Source: HGM04593 sp045661205 (GTDB lineage: Bacteria; Bacteroidota; Bacteroidia; Bacteroidales; Bacteroidaceae). Taken from it: a DNA stretch of 36,950 bases. The notes under the pieces are model-generated. The model saw nothing but the letters and a program-made list of their open reading frames with translations. It searched no databases and was not told the origin of the DNA. Position 1 is the stretch's first letter; each line of letters starts with the position of its first letter. Positions 1-6,746 of the stretch are shown in pieces. The translations under genes were made by a program, and so were the position numbers. The stretch is taken from NCBI GenBank assembly GCA_045661205.1, contig JAZRFE010000011.1, positions 1 through 36,950 of the forward strand. The letters are read 5' to 3'.

Positions 1-16
1 AATTAAATTCTTTAAC

Positions 17-60
17 CAACCTCCCGGGTAGTCCACCACTGAAAGAGTGAAGTCCCGAGC
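17..60 (-). promoter_or_regulatory. Candidate structured leader downstream of rpsI (rpsB/uS2 leader position)
   Basis: The bases after the rpsI stop on the minus strand fold into a compact hairpin. A 6-bp outer stem pairs 23-28 with 54-59 (one G-U) and a 4-bp inner stem pairs 37-40 with 46-49 around a 5-base loop. In Bacteroidales the gene after rpsI is normally rpsB, which would start beyond the left edge. Ribosomal-leader candidates for uS2 have been reported in Bacteroidia (from memory). The structure is seen; its function as an S2-binding autoregulatory leader is inference. Confidence 0.45.
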
Positions 61-96
61 GGTTTAGATACTAAACGTATATTTCGAGACCGAATA

Positions 97-483
97 TTAA
101 CGTTTACTGAACTGGAATCTACGACGTGCCTTTGGCTGACCAGGTTTCTTACGCTCAACCTCACGAGCATCGCGAGTAAGGAAGCCCTCAGCGCGCAAAG
201 CCTTCTTGTCCTCGGCGTTGATCTTAACCAAAGCACGAGCGATTGCAAGACGCAATGCCTGTGACTGGCCAGTGAAACCACCACCGTTCAAGTTAACTTT
301 GATGTCATACTTCTCAACAACATTCAAAGTAGCAAGTGGCTGCTTAACCACATACTGGAGAATGCTTGATGGGAAATAATCCTGCAGATCCTTCTTGTTG
401 ATAGTAATTTTACCTGTACCCTCTGTAACGAAAATACGGGCAACTGCGCTCTTGCGTCTGCCTAATGCGTTTACCATTTCCAT
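97..483 (-). CDS. rpsI: Small ribosomal subunit protein uS9 (RpsI)
   Basis: Encodes 128 residues, the normal length for bacterial S9. The protein sits in the head of the 30S subunit, and its C-terminal tail reaches the P-site tRNA anticodon stem. The sequence begins MEMVNALGRRKSAVAR and ends in the family's basic tail ARRRFQFSKR, with the final Ser-Lys-Arg intact. The GGGFTGQSQALRLAIARAL segment is the conserved core. It follows rplM with 6 bases between stop and start, the standard rplM-rpsI pair, and has no promoter of its own. The ATG at 483 is the only sensible start. Certain. Confidence 0.98.
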   Translation of the reverse strand: MEMVNALGRRKSAVARIFVTEGTGKITINKKDLQDYFPSSILQYVVKQPLATLNVVEKYDIKVNLNGGGFTGQSQALRLAIARALVKINAEDKKALRAEGFLTRDAREVERKKPGQPKARRRFQFSKR

Positions 484-489
484 CTGCTA

Positions 490-951
490 TTATTTATAAG
501 AATTAATATCAATTGTTTTGGGAGTCTGTGCCTCGTGCTTGTGCTCGGGGCCTTCGTAAATGTAGAGGTTGTTCAAGATGTGAACGCCAAGACGAGATTT
601 GGGCAACATGCCTTTTACTACGTGCTTGAAGAGACGCTCGTAACCTTTGTAACCTTTTACAACGTCAGCAGGAGTGAAAGCCTTCTGACCACCGGGATAA
701 CCAGAGAAACGAAGATATTCGCGTGCTTCCCATTTGTTACCTGTCATCTTTACCTTCTCAGCGTTGATGATGATTACGTTGTCACCACAGTCAGCGTTGG
801 GAGTAAAGTTGGGTTTGTATTTACCTCTAAGGATTTTGGCAACTTTTGCGCCAAGACGACCAAGTACCTGGTCAGTAGCATCAACAACAACCCACTCTTT
901 CTTAGCGGTTGCTTTGTTTGCAGAAACAGTTTTGTAGCTTAAAGTATCCAC
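490..951 (-). CDS. rplM: Large ribosomal subunit protein uL13 (RplM), GTG start
   Basis: Encodes 153 residues when started at the GTG at 951, giving a product that begins (M)DTLSYKTVSANKATAKKEW as in Bacteroides L13. L13 is an early-assembly protein of the 50S subunit and binds 23S rRNA. Conserved stretches include VVVDATDQVLGRLGAKVAKI, CGDNVIIINAEKV and the VKGMLPKSRLG motif; the C-terminus is DINSYK. An in-frame ATG at 984 would add 11 residues (MNINLIKNIFK), but that stretch is AT-rich, looks like leader and is not part of the family, so GTG is preferred. It is the first gene of the rplM-rpsI operon, behind a TACCTTTG-type promoter and a long folded leader. Confidence 0.96.
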   Translation of the reverse strand: MDTLSYKTVSANKATAKKEWVVVDATDQVLGRLGAKVAKILRGKYKPNFTPNADCGDNVIIINAEKVKMTGNKWEAREYLRFSGYPGGQKAFTPADVVKGYKGYERLFKHVVKGMLPKSRLGVHILNNLYIYEGPEHKHEAQTPKTIDINSYK

Positions 952-1147
952 TTTAAAAATGTTTTTAATTAAGTTAATATTCAATTCTCTTGATGCTTCT
1001 CCCTGTGTGTCCGTAACGGAAATAGGACTTTGGGAAACCCTCCTCGCGTGATTATCAATTAATTGGCTAGATTAATTCGGTTAATCACTCGGAGACCTGA
1101 AGTATCAACAACAACTCATTTCTCATGAGTCGATAATAATCGGCGTG
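952..1147 (-). promoter_or_regulatory. Structured 5' leader of rplM (uL13 leader candidate)
   Basis: About 190 transcribed bases separate the rplM promoter from the GTG start. In minus-strand RNA, the first hairpin pairs 1114-1119 with 1125-1130 around a 5-base loop. Next comes a long stem: 1091-1094 with 1040-1043, an internal loop, 1082-1088 with 1048-1054, then 1071-1077 with 1057-1063 closing a 7-base loop. A small CCG/CGG hairpin follows near 1011-1019. A uL13 leader has been described as a candidate in Bacteroidia (from memory), so autoregulation by L13 is the likely role. The 952-1280 gene-free stretch otherwise holds only the two promoters listed. Confidence 0.65.
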
Positions 1148-1179
1148 CAAAAGTACTACTTTTCAATGAAATAGCCAAA
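1148..1179 (-). promoter_or_regulatory. Promoter of rplM-rpsI
   Basis: The minus strand carries a -33 TTTG (1176-1179), 20 bases, then a -7 TACTTTTG (1148-1155), matching the Bacteroidota TTTG/TAnnTTTG consensus. Transcription should start near 1142. Confidence 0.8.
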
Positions 1180-1226
1180 TGTTCTATGGAAAAATAAAAA
1201 CATTTTTCAAAAAAACTCCAAAAAGT

Positions 1227-1257
1227 TTTGCAGGTATAAAAAAATGTTGTACCTTTG
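1227..1257 (+). promoter_or_regulatory. Promoter of tRNA-Leu
   Basis: The -33 TTTG at 1227-1230, a 19-base spacer and the -7 TACCTTTG at 1250-1257 match the Bacteroidota consensus. The -7 box lies 23 bases before the tRNA 5' end. Confidence 0.85.
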
Positions 1258-1280
1258 CATCGCAATTGAGAAAAATAATT

Positions 1281-1362
1281 GCCCAGATGGCGGAATCGGT
1301 AGACGCGCTGGTCTCAAACACCAGTGGGGCAACCCATCCCGGTTCGATCCCGGGTCTGGGTA
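1281..1362 (+). tRNA. tRNA-Leu (anticodon CAA)
   Basis: An 82-base class II tRNA. The acceptor arm 1281-1287 pairs with 1355-1361 (G-U at the first pair). The anticodon arm is CTGGT/ACCAG around loop CTCAAAC, giving anticodon CAA, which reads UUG. The variable arm is long, as expected for leucine, and the T-arm contains GGTTCGATCC. The 3' CCA is not encoded. A strong hairpin terminator follows immediately. Confidence 0.97.
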
Positions 1363-1365
1363 CTG

Positions 1366-1404
1366 AATCGGAGAAAGTTTTTCAACTTTCTCCGATTTCT
1401 TTTG
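1366..1404 (+). terminator. Rho-independent terminator of tRNA-Leu
   Basis: A 14-bp perfect stem (1366-1379 with 1384-1397) closes a 4-base loop and is followed by TCTTTTG. It starts 4 bases after the tRNA. On the minus strand there is no T-run, so it serves the plus strand. Confidence 0.85.
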
Positions 1405-1470
1405 TTTACGAACATAATCATTATGTTTACGGAAATCTTCTTTTGTTTCACTAGTAAATATAACTTTCAT
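1398..1470 (-). pseudogene. Possible 5' remnant of a gene overlapping the 127-aa orphan
   Basis: The stop of the upstream orphan overlaps an ATG (TGATG, 1468-1472). That ATG opens a frame starting MKVIFTSETKEDFRKHNDYV, which has normal protein-like composition for about 25 codons. The frame then runs antisense through the tRNA-Leu terminator and the tRNA itself, so it cannot be an intact gene as written. It may be the start of a translationally coupled second gene whose 3' part was lost at the junction with the tRNA-Leu unit. The beginning loosely resembles short toxin-like proteins, but too little remains to assign a family. A 17-base perfect palindrome (1411-1427) lies inside it. Low confidence; it could be chance. 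Confidence 0.3.
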
Positions 1471-1853
1471 CAATCTAACAACATATTTTTAATCTCTTGA
1501 ACGTTAATACCTTCACAAATAATTTTACCTTCACGAATATCATTAAGGTATTCCTCATTCTCGTATAGGTATTTGGTTACACCTTGTTCCTTTAACTTCT
1601 CTGATATTTCAAAATTAATGTCGTCATTATGGAGAATTTCGTCTATCTCTTCACAAGTATATCCACCACCAAGAGACTCAAATAAATCCTCCTGTTCTTC
1701 AGTCATATAGTCATATGAACATTCACTTAATATATCTCTAGTCCAATTTACTTTTCCAATAGTATTAAGAATATGTTGTGTCATTTCTTTACTATGTGTG
1801 TGATGGAGAAGTTTACAAATACCTCGTTCTTGTTGTTTTGTCAATTTTTCCAT
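1470..1853 (-). CDS. Hypothetical acidic protein, 127 aa
   Basis: Unrecognised protein of 127 residues, rich in Glu and Asp, with no signal peptide, membrane segment or familiar motif. It looks mostly helical and cytosolic, beginning MEKLTKQQERGICKLLHHTH. Its DNA is visibly more AT-rich than neighbouring genes, and it stands alone between two tRNA units on the strand opposite tRNA-Leu, which suggests recent acquisition. No clear TAnnTTTG box is visible upstream; a terminator hairpin at 1932-1966 separates it from the tRNA operon. Its stop overlaps the ATG of a truncated-looking frame, suggesting it was once the first gene of a pair. The coding call rests on its length, AT-rich but plausible codons and isolated ATG. 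Confidence 0.6.
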   Translation of the reverse strand: MEKLTKQQERGICKLLHHTHSKEMTQHILNTIGKVNWTRDILSECSYDYMTEEQEDLFESLGGGYTCEEIDEILHNDDINFEISEKLKEQGVTKYLYENEEYLNDIREGKIICEGINVQEIKNMLLD

Positions 1854-1920
1854 ACTAAATAGTTTTATGTTTTAATGATATAAATATAATAAGAATAATT
1901 ATATGATTTAGTATAATCCT

Positions 1921-1966
1921 ATGGAAAAATAAAAAGTCCTTTAGAATTTTATTCTTTAGGACTTTT
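1921..1966 (-). terminator. Orphan rho-independent terminator
   Basis: The stem AAAAGTCCT (1932-1940) pairs with 1958-1966, with a 2x2 T-T internal loop and an inner 5-bp stem (1943-1947 with 1951-1955). On the minus strand it is followed by TTTTTATTTTT. The tRNA-Glu transcript already ends at the hairpin at 2107-2134, so this one is either a backup or the end of an unrecognised minus-strand RNA. Confidence 0.6.
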
Positions 1967-2106
1967 ACTGTAAAGTGATATATAATTGTTTTAAAATATT
2001 TTCAGGTAGAAAAAATAAGTGGTTTTCTTTAGGGTTGTTATAAAAGTGTATTGGTTGGTGATGGGTTGTCTTATGTGTATTTGCGGTGATTGTTGTAAAA
2101 TAAAAA
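1967..2106. other. Gene-free spacer, strand-skewed (G/T-rich on plus, A/C-rich on minus)
   Basis: No ORF or repeat is visible. Bases 2041-2100 are almost free of C on the plus strand. Together with the terminator at its minus-strand 3' side it could encode a small A/C-rich RNA, but no promoter of the usual type is visible. Confidence 0.3.
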
Positions 2107-2134
2107 AAAGAGACATCCGATTGGATGTCTCTTG
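2107..2134 (-). terminator. Terminator of the tRNA-Ser-Glu operon
   Basis: An 11-bp stem (AAGAGACATCC with GGATGTCTCTT) closes a 4-base loop and is followed on the minus strand by a run of T. It lies directly after tRNA-Glu. Confidence 0.85.
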
Positions 2135-2207
2135 GTAGCGCCTACGGGAATCGAACCCGTGTTCCATGCGTGAGAGGCATGTGTCCTAGCCGCTAGACGA
2201 AAGCGCC
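2133..2207 (-). tRNA. tRNA-Glu (anticodon CTC)
   Basis: A 75-base tRNA on the minus strand including an encoded CCA (complement of 2133-2135). The acceptor arm GGCGCTT pairs with AGGCGCT. The anticodon arm CATGC/GCATG closes loop CTCTCAC, giving anticodon CTC, which reads GAG. The T-arm contains GGTTCGATTCC. The encoded CCA contrasts with the neighbouring tRNA-Ser and tRNA-Leu, which lack it. It is the second gene of a two-tRNA unit, 22 bases after tRNA-Ser. Confidence 0.96.
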
Positions 2208-2229
2208 ATTTTTTGCAAAAACTGTTGAG

Positions 2230-2316
2230 CGGAAGCTGGGGGATTCGAACCCCCGGTACGGTAACCCGTACGGCAGTTTAGCAAACTGCTGGTTTCAGCC
2301 ACTCACCCAAACTTCC
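2230..2316 (-). tRNA. tRNA-Ser (anticodon GCT)
   Basis: An 87-base class II tRNA on the minus strand. The acceptor GGAAGTT pairs with AGCTTCC and the discriminator is G, the serine identity base. The anticodon arm GCAGT/ACTGC closes loop TTGCTAA, giving anticodon GCT for AGC/AGU codons. A long variable arm (GTACGGG/CCGTAC) is present. CCA is not encoded. First gene of the tRNA-Ser-Glu unit. Confidence 0.97.
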
Positions 2317-2349
2317 ATTTGGTATAGGTCTCAACCCGGTTTTGCGATG

Positions 2350-2381
2350 CAAAGGTAGGACTAATTTTCTATTTATGCAAA
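2350..2381 (-). promoter_or_regulatory. Promoter of the tRNA-Ser-Glu operon
   Basis: The minus strand has a -33 TTTG (2378-2381), 20 bases, then a -7 TACCTTTG (2350-2357): a full consensus match. It is divergent from the acyltransferase promoter about 27 bases away. Confidence 0.88.
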
Positions 2382-2407
2382 CTTAATGACGATTATTTTT
2401 CATAAAA

Positions 2408-2439
2408 TTTGCGTCTGTGCGCTATTTACCTTATCTTCG
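2408..2439 (+). promoter_or_regulatory. Promoter of the FemAB-like acyltransferase gene
   Basis: The -33 TTTG at 2408-2411, a 20-base spacer and the -7 variant TATCTTCG at 2432-2439 fit the Bacteroidota pattern. The predicted start site near 2446 falls inside the first 18 codons of the longest frame, which supports the internal ATG at 2471 as the true start. Confidence 0.7.
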
Positions 2440-2470
2440 CATTGTTATTCCTTGTTTATTTAGTAGTAAA

Positions 2471-3415
2471 ATGAAGATTGTTCGTTACGATGCCTCTTTA
2501 AAGGGCGAGTGGGATGCTTTTGTGAAAAGCGCAAAGAATGCCACTTTTTTGTTTATGCGTGATTATATGGACTATCATGCGGACAGGTTTGCGGATGCTT
2601 CTTTGATGTTTTACGATGAAAATAGGGGGTTACGTGCACTCTTGCCTGCCAATTTTTTTGCTGACGATAGTGTTGTCGCTTCTCATGCGGGGCTTACTTA
2701 TGGCGGTTTTCTGCTTTCGGCCGATGTCAGGGGTGGTGAACTGCTTGAGCTTTTCGAGGAGGCTATGTGTTGGATGAAGCGCGAGCTTGGGGCTGTGCGT
2801 TTTGTTTACAAGCCTGTTCCTTATATATATTCTTCGTTGCCGGCGCAGGAGGATTTGTATGCACTGTTCAGGGTGGGCGCGCGTCTGGCTGGGCGTTCGC
2901 TCTCGTCGGCGGTGGATAATAGTTGTGTTGTCGGCTTTAGTGAGTTGCGTCGTCGCATGGTTGCGAAGGCGGCGAAAAACGGTGTGGAGTATTCGCTTAG
3001 CGATGATTATGCTTCGTTTTGGAATATTCTTTCCGATGTTCTCATGCAGCGTCATGCTTGCAGGCCTGTTCATTCGCTCGATGAGATAAATTTGCTGCAT
3101 TCACGTTTCCCGCATAATATAAAGCTCTATGCAGCACATGAGGGTGGTGCGATGGTGGCAGGTTGTGTGGTGTATGAGACTGTGAACGTGGCACATATAC
3201 AATATATTGCCTCGTCTGACGAGGGACGTGCCGTTGGTGCTCTCGATGGTTTGTTCCACTATCTTATAAACGATGTCTACCGCGACGTCAGGTTTTTCGA
3301 TTTTGGTATTTCCACCGAAAATGGCGGAACTGTTCTCAACGAGGGGTTGCTTTTCCAAAAAGAGGGGTTCGGCGCGCGTGGCGTGGTGTATGATGTTTAC
3401 GAAATAGATTTGTAG
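2471..3415 (+). CDS. FemAB-like GNAT-fold acyltransferase
   Basis: Encodes 314 residues from the ATG at 2471 (MKIVRYDASLKGEWDAFVKS). The opening matches the family of Bacteroidota GNAT/FemAB-like proteins (BioF2-like acetyltransferase domain), in which a residue of the form W-x-x-F-V near the N-terminus precedes two GNAT-like halves. The C-terminal half contains VAGCVVYETVNVAHIQYIAS and FFDFGISTENGGTVLNEGLL, typical of this fold. Relatives transfer acyl or aminoacyl groups onto cell-wall or surface-glycan precursors; the substrate here is unknown. An upstream in-frame ATG at 2417 overlaps the promoter and is rejected. It converges on the glycosyltransferase operon with only 4 bases between stops and no terminator hairpin, suggesting a link to surface-glycan modification. 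Confidence 0.8.
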   Translation: MKIVRYDASLKGEWDAFVKSAKNATFLFMRDYMDYHADRFADASLMFYDENRGLRALLPANFFADDSVVASHAGLTYGGFLLSADVRGGELLELFEEAMCWMKRELGAVRFVYKPVPYIYSSLPAQEDLYALFRVGARLAGRSLSSAVDNSCVVGFSELRRRMVAKAAKNGVEYSLSDDYASFWNILSDVLMQRHACRPVHSLDEINLLHSRFPHNIKLYAAHEGGAMVAGCVVYETVNVAHIQYIASSDEGRAVGALDGLFHYLINDVYRDVRFFDFGISTENGGTVLNEGLLFQKEGFGARGVVYDVYEIDL

Positions 3416-3419
3416 GCTT

Positions 3420-4523
3420 CTATTTTCTCGAGTCCCAAAAATCCAAATACATTTTAGCTACACGACAGTGGTTGTGGTGTTTTTTTACAAGCATATAGCT
3501 CTCCTCTTGCATGCGGTCTATCTTCTCGGGTGCAAGCACAAGCTGTTCCAGCTTTTTGTATACATCCTCTTCGTCGGGGATGACGTTTACCATAGGACGC
3601 AACTCCTTCTCTCCCAATAGTTCGTAGTACTCCTCTTCGGCTCCGCCTACCACTATTTTTCCTTTGGCAAGTGCGAGCAGGGCGTTCATTCCCGGCGAGT
3701 AGCCATAGAGCTGGTCCAGCAGCACGTCGCACTCTTCAACCATCTTGGAGTATTGCTCGAACGGCACATTCTCGGCTTTTAGTATTTCGCACCTCTCGGG
3801 ATAGTTCTCTTTTATCCTGAGCAGTGCGCGCAGCATGATGTCGGTGCCTTTGTATTGGCTACGTGTCTTTTGTATGCCTATGAAAAATTTCACCTTTCCC
3901 TCGTTGCGTTTGGCGGGTGGGGTGGTGTCGTCGAGGTTCATGGGCATGGGGATGTATGTGAGCTTGTCGCCGTATTGCCCTTTGTATGCTGTGTGATACT
4001 CATACATTCCCGCAATTATTCCGTCGCAGTCGTCGGCGATGGTGTAGTTCAATTGCTCTTTTACGGTTCCGCCGCTCCAGTCGCTTATAAGCTCGCGTGT
4101 GCTTTCATTGTCAATCGCCTTGTTGCCGATGTTAAAGTCTGAGTAACGGAACGTCTTTTTGTCGGTTGCTGTTTTCACCCATAGTGCATCCATGCCCATT
4201 GCCCCCATGAATACTTTGCCATTGTGTCGGCGCAGGTATTTGTAGAATGGTGCAATGCGTTCGGCTTTTAGTTCCAGGAACATGGGGTTGATGAGCTGCA
4301 CGATGTCGTATCCGCGCATGCGTGGCAACAGCGATAGAGCGCGGCAAAGATACCTGATGCCGGCAAGGGGCTTTCCCTCTTCGCGCACGAGCGAAATGTC
4401 GCGCTTGTAGTTCTTCCAAAAGTCGCCGTTGCTCAGCACGCACACTTCGTGTCCGGCCTTGCGCAGTCCTTCGGCAAGTCCCCAATGTACGTTGCTGTAT
4501 TCGCCTATGAGTAGTATCTTCAT
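3420..4523 (-). CDS. Glycosyltransferase, GT-B fold (GT4-like)
   Basis: Encodes 367 residues. The N-terminus MKILLIGEYSNVHWGLAEGL is the first beta-strand and glycine loop of a GT-B Rossmann half. The C-terminal half holds FFIGIQKTRSQYKGTDIMLRAL and the donor-site region LLDQLYGYSPGMNALLALA followed by an E-E-E-Y-Y segment, as in GT4/GT1-type enzymes. It likely transfers a sugar from a nucleotide donor onto a surface-glycan intermediate at the cytoplasmic membrane face. Its start overlaps the stop of the upstream GT2 gene by 4 bases (ATGA), showing translational coupling. It is the last gene of the three-gene operon. Confidence 0.85.
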   Translation of the reverse strand: MKILLIGEYSNVHWGLAEGLRKAGHEVCVLSNGDFWKNYKRDISLVREEGKPLAGIRYLCRALSLLPRMRGYDIVQLINPMFLELKAERIAPFYKYLRRHNGKVFMGAMGMDALWVKTATDKKTFRYSDFNIGNKAIDNESTRELISDWSGGTVKEQLNYTIADDCDGIIAGMYEYHTAYKGQYGDKLTYIPMPMNLDDTTPPAKRNEGKVKFFIGIQKTRSQYKGTDIMLRALLRIKENYPERCEILKAENVPFEQYSKMVEECDVLLDQLYGYSPGMNALLALAKGKIVVGGAEEEYYELLGEKELRPMVNVIPDEEDVYKKLEQLVLAPEKIDRMQEESYMLVKKHHNHCRVAKMYLDFWDSRK

Positions 4524-5518
4524 CTTTTTAGAGGTTTGTGTGACGGAAGTATTGCGCGTAGCATCTTTAATCCTGTGCTGTTGCTTGACAATGCGGCAAA
4601 AACCCTGTATTTGAATGAGGGGTTTTTCGGCGGCAACGGGTAAAGTCCCAATGGTTGTAGCTTGTCGTGGCAGATGTGTTCAATTTCTTTGGCTTTTCTT
4701 CCGTTGTAGAACAGGTTTAGCAGTGTGTCTACGGTGAGCATACACAGCTTGCGGTCGAGGGCTGCGAGTTGCGTGGGGGTGCACTCCGCTTCGCTCTCTG
4801 CACGAAAATCGACAACTCTTTTCAGCAGTTTGAAGAGGTCGTTTATTCTCTTCTCTTCGTGCGCAGCATTGTTGCTGCTTGTGATGGAGTTGCTCCGTCG
4901 GTAGTAGTTGTATATGATGTATTTGCTCACTATCAGCTTTTTGCCGTAGTGGTATATTTTTATGTTGAAGTCCTCGTCTTCGTGCAGCACCCTCTCGGCA
5001 AAATGTATATTGTGGTCGGTAGCTATTGCTTTTTTGAAGATATATGTACAGGGGCTTCCACTCAAATTATTGTGCGATACATAGTCGGCTGCGCAGGTAT
5101 ACACTGTTGTGTCATCGGATATTTTTGGCTGCTGCTGCATCTGCTCGTCGTTGTTGCACATCCTGTAACAGTGTTGCAGTATGTCGGGTTTTTCGCTTTT
5201 CAACAATCTTATGCAGTTGGCATAGCTGTCGGGTACCAGCGAGTCGTCGGCGTCGATGAACTGTATGTATTCTCCACTTGCTTCGCCTATGCCTCGGTTG
5301 CGTGCTGCTCCAGGGCCTCCGTTGGTTGTCTTTATGAGTCTGATATTTATTGTTGTTGGCTCGTCGTTTATCCATTCGGGGGGTGTGTCCGAGCCGTCAT
5401 CGACTATCACAATTTCATACTCCTCGCCGGGGATTCTTTGCGCGACGATGCTTGCGATGCATCTTTGCAGCAGTTCGCGTGGCAGGTTGTAGTGGGGGAT
5501 AACGAAAGAGACGAGCAT
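4520..5518 (-). CDS. Family 2 glycosyltransferase
   Basis: A GT-A, GT2-type enzyme of 332 residues from the ATG at 5518 (MLVSFVIPHYNLPRELLQRC). The first strand is followed by IVIVDDGSDTPPEW, and the metal/nucleotide DXD-type motif appears as IQFIDADDSLVPDSY. GGPGAARNRGIGEASGEYIQF is the family's conserved helix region. It is expected to transfer a sugar to a lipid-linked or protein-linked acceptor; the specificity cannot be read. A longer start at 5533 would overlap the upstream gene by 7 bases and add five residues before the first beta-strand, so 5518 is preferred. Middle gene of the operon, overlapping the next by 4 bases. Confidence 0.9.
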   Translation of the reverse strand: MLVSFVIPHYNLPRELLQRCIASIVAQRIPGEEYEIVIVDDGSDTPPEWINDEPTTINIRLIKTTNGGPGAARNRGIGEASGEYIQFIDADDSLVPDSYANCIRLLKSEKPDILQHCYRMCNNDEQMQQQPKISDDTTVYTCAADYVSHNNLSGSPCTYIFKKAIATDHNIHFAERVLHEDEDFNIKIYHYGKKLIVSKYIIYNYYRRSNSITSSNNAAHEEKRINDLFKLLKRVVDFRAESEAECTPTQLAALDRKLCMLTVDTLLNLFYNGRKAKEIEHICHDKLQPLGLYPLPPKNPSFKYRVFAALSSNSTGLKMLRAILPSHKPLKR

Positions 5519-5526
5519 GGCGGTTC

Positions 5527-6498
5527 TTAGCACAGTTTTTTGTGCATCAGGGCTATAAGTTTACAGTGGAATTTTGCTCCGAACAGGGCGAAGGGGATGA
5601 ACTTTATCTTGCGTTTCAACGGAATATCCATGTTGAACAGTGTCTTGATGTCTATCTTCGCTCCCTTTATTTCGTCGAATGCGCTGTTTTTCTCTTTGGA
5701 AGTGCCATCAGAGCATCTCATGAGGTCGGTGAGGCTGTCGAGTGTTGTCAGCAGTATCTCGTCTGACTCGGGAATGAGGTTGTACTCTTTTCTTACTTTG
5801 TGGTAAAGAATTGCTTTGTTCCTGTACAGGTAGTATTGCGACTTGAACGAGTAGCTGCGTGTGATGCCGTTCTCGTGGGCGTAGTAATAATATATTCCGC
5901 CGTCGGAGTAATAGACATTGTCGCAATTCTCGTACAGTGTGGGTGTTACGAGCAGGTCTTCGTATACCTCGCCCTCGGGGTAGCGTGTGAAGAAAAATCT
6001 GTCGGCGCGGTATATCTTGTTGCAGGCATAGCTGTGCTCGTAGGCCTTGCGCTTGATGTAATCGATGAAAATCTCTTTGTTGCCCGACACCTTTTCGGCG
6101 TTGAACGTGAGGATGTGGCTTTGTGGCGATTCGTAGTGTACGTTTACGGGATATTCGAGAATATCGATGTCCGGGTTGGACTGGAGTATTCTCATGTTGT
6201 AGTAGTATGTTCCCGATGCTACTGTGTCGTCGCCATCGACGAAGGTAATGTATTCGCCCTGCGCCACAGCAAGTCCGGCGTTGCGCGCCGACGACAGTCC
6301 TCCGTTTTTCTTGTGTACGACCTTTACCTTGTCGCACTCCTGTGCGTAGCGGTCGCATATTGCGCCGCAGTTGTCGGGCGAACCGTCATCTACAAGGATA
6401 AGCTCAAAGTCGGTGAATGTTTGCAGCAGTATGCTCTCTATGCAACTTTGGAGATGCCTGCGCACTTTGTATACCGGTACGATGATGCTTAGTTTCAT
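5527..6498 (-). CDS. Family 2 glycosyltransferase
   Basis: Encodes 323 residues. The classic GT2 opening MKLSIIVPVYKVRRHLQSCI is followed by FELILVDDGSPDNCGAICD, GGLSSARNAGLAVAQGEYI and the DXD motif TFVDGDDTVASGTYY. The C-terminal part (about residues 200-323) is a variable acceptor-binding region. It is the first gene of the operon of three glycosyltransferases and follows a TACCTTTG -7 box. With the divergent flippase gene it forms a small surface-polysaccharide locus. The sugar specificity is unknown. Confidence 0.92.
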   Translation of the reverse strand: MKLSIIVPVYKVRRHLQSCIESILLQTFTDFELILVDDGSPDNCGAICDRYAQECDKVKVVHKKNGGLSSARNAGLAVAQGEYITFVDGDDTVASGTYYYNMRILQSNPDIDILEYPVNVHYESPQSHILTFNAEKVSGNKEIFIDYIKRKAYEHSYACNKIYRADRFFFTRYPEGEVYEDLLVTPTLYENCDNVYYSDGGIYYYYAHENGITRSYSFKSQYYLYRNKAILYHKVRKEYNLIPESDEILLTTLDSLTDLMRCSDGTSKEKNSAFDEIKGAKIDIKTLFNMDIPLKRKIKFIPFALFGAKFHCKLIALMHKKLC

Positions 6499-6529
6499 TT
6501 TATTTGTCTGTTGATTGGGACTGTTGTTG

Positions 6530-6537
6530 CAAAGGTA
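6530..6537 (-). promoter_or_regulatory. -7 box of the glycosyltransferase operon promoter
   Basis: TACCTTTG on the minus strand, 32 bases before the ATG. The upstream region is a long AT tract without a clear TTTG at the -33 position, so only the -7 element is firm. Confidence 0.65.
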
Positions 6538-6681
6538 ACATTTTTTTTATAATTATTTATTTTTACTTGTATAAATTAGCACTATCTCGTTGTTATGGGT
6601 GGGGAACTTGTTTTTTGTGTCTCTTTTTTGCCGCTCATTATGCTGATTTTTTCGGTGAAAAGAAAACTTTTGCGAGTCTCT

Positions 6682-6713
6682 TTCACTTTATAGCACAAAA
6701 AATTGTATCTTCG
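6682..6713 (+). promoter_or_regulatory. Promoter of the flippase-M23-C69 operon
   Basis: The -7 variant TATCTTCG at 6706-6713 lies 33 bases before the ATG at 6747. The -33 region is weak (TTTC). It is divergent from the glycosyltransferase promoter, so the 6499-6746 spacer is a two-way promoter region. Confidence 0.6.
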
Positions 6714-6746
6714 CATCTTTAAACAGGATACCCCGCAAACACGAAG

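Noticed and set aside
952..984. N-terminal extension of RplM from the ATG at 984
   Set aside because: It adds 11 AT-rich codons absent from Bacteroides L13; the GTG at 951 gives the family N-terminus.
1340..1362. tRNA-Leu 3' end as an integration (att) site for the orphan gene
   Set aside because: No second copy of the tRNA end was found on the other side of the orphan, and there is no integrase in the window.
1207..1397. Continuation of the MKVIFTSETKEDF frame through the tRNA-Leu region
   Set aside because: It runs antisense across a functional tRNA and its terminator hairpin, so this part cannot be selected as protein.
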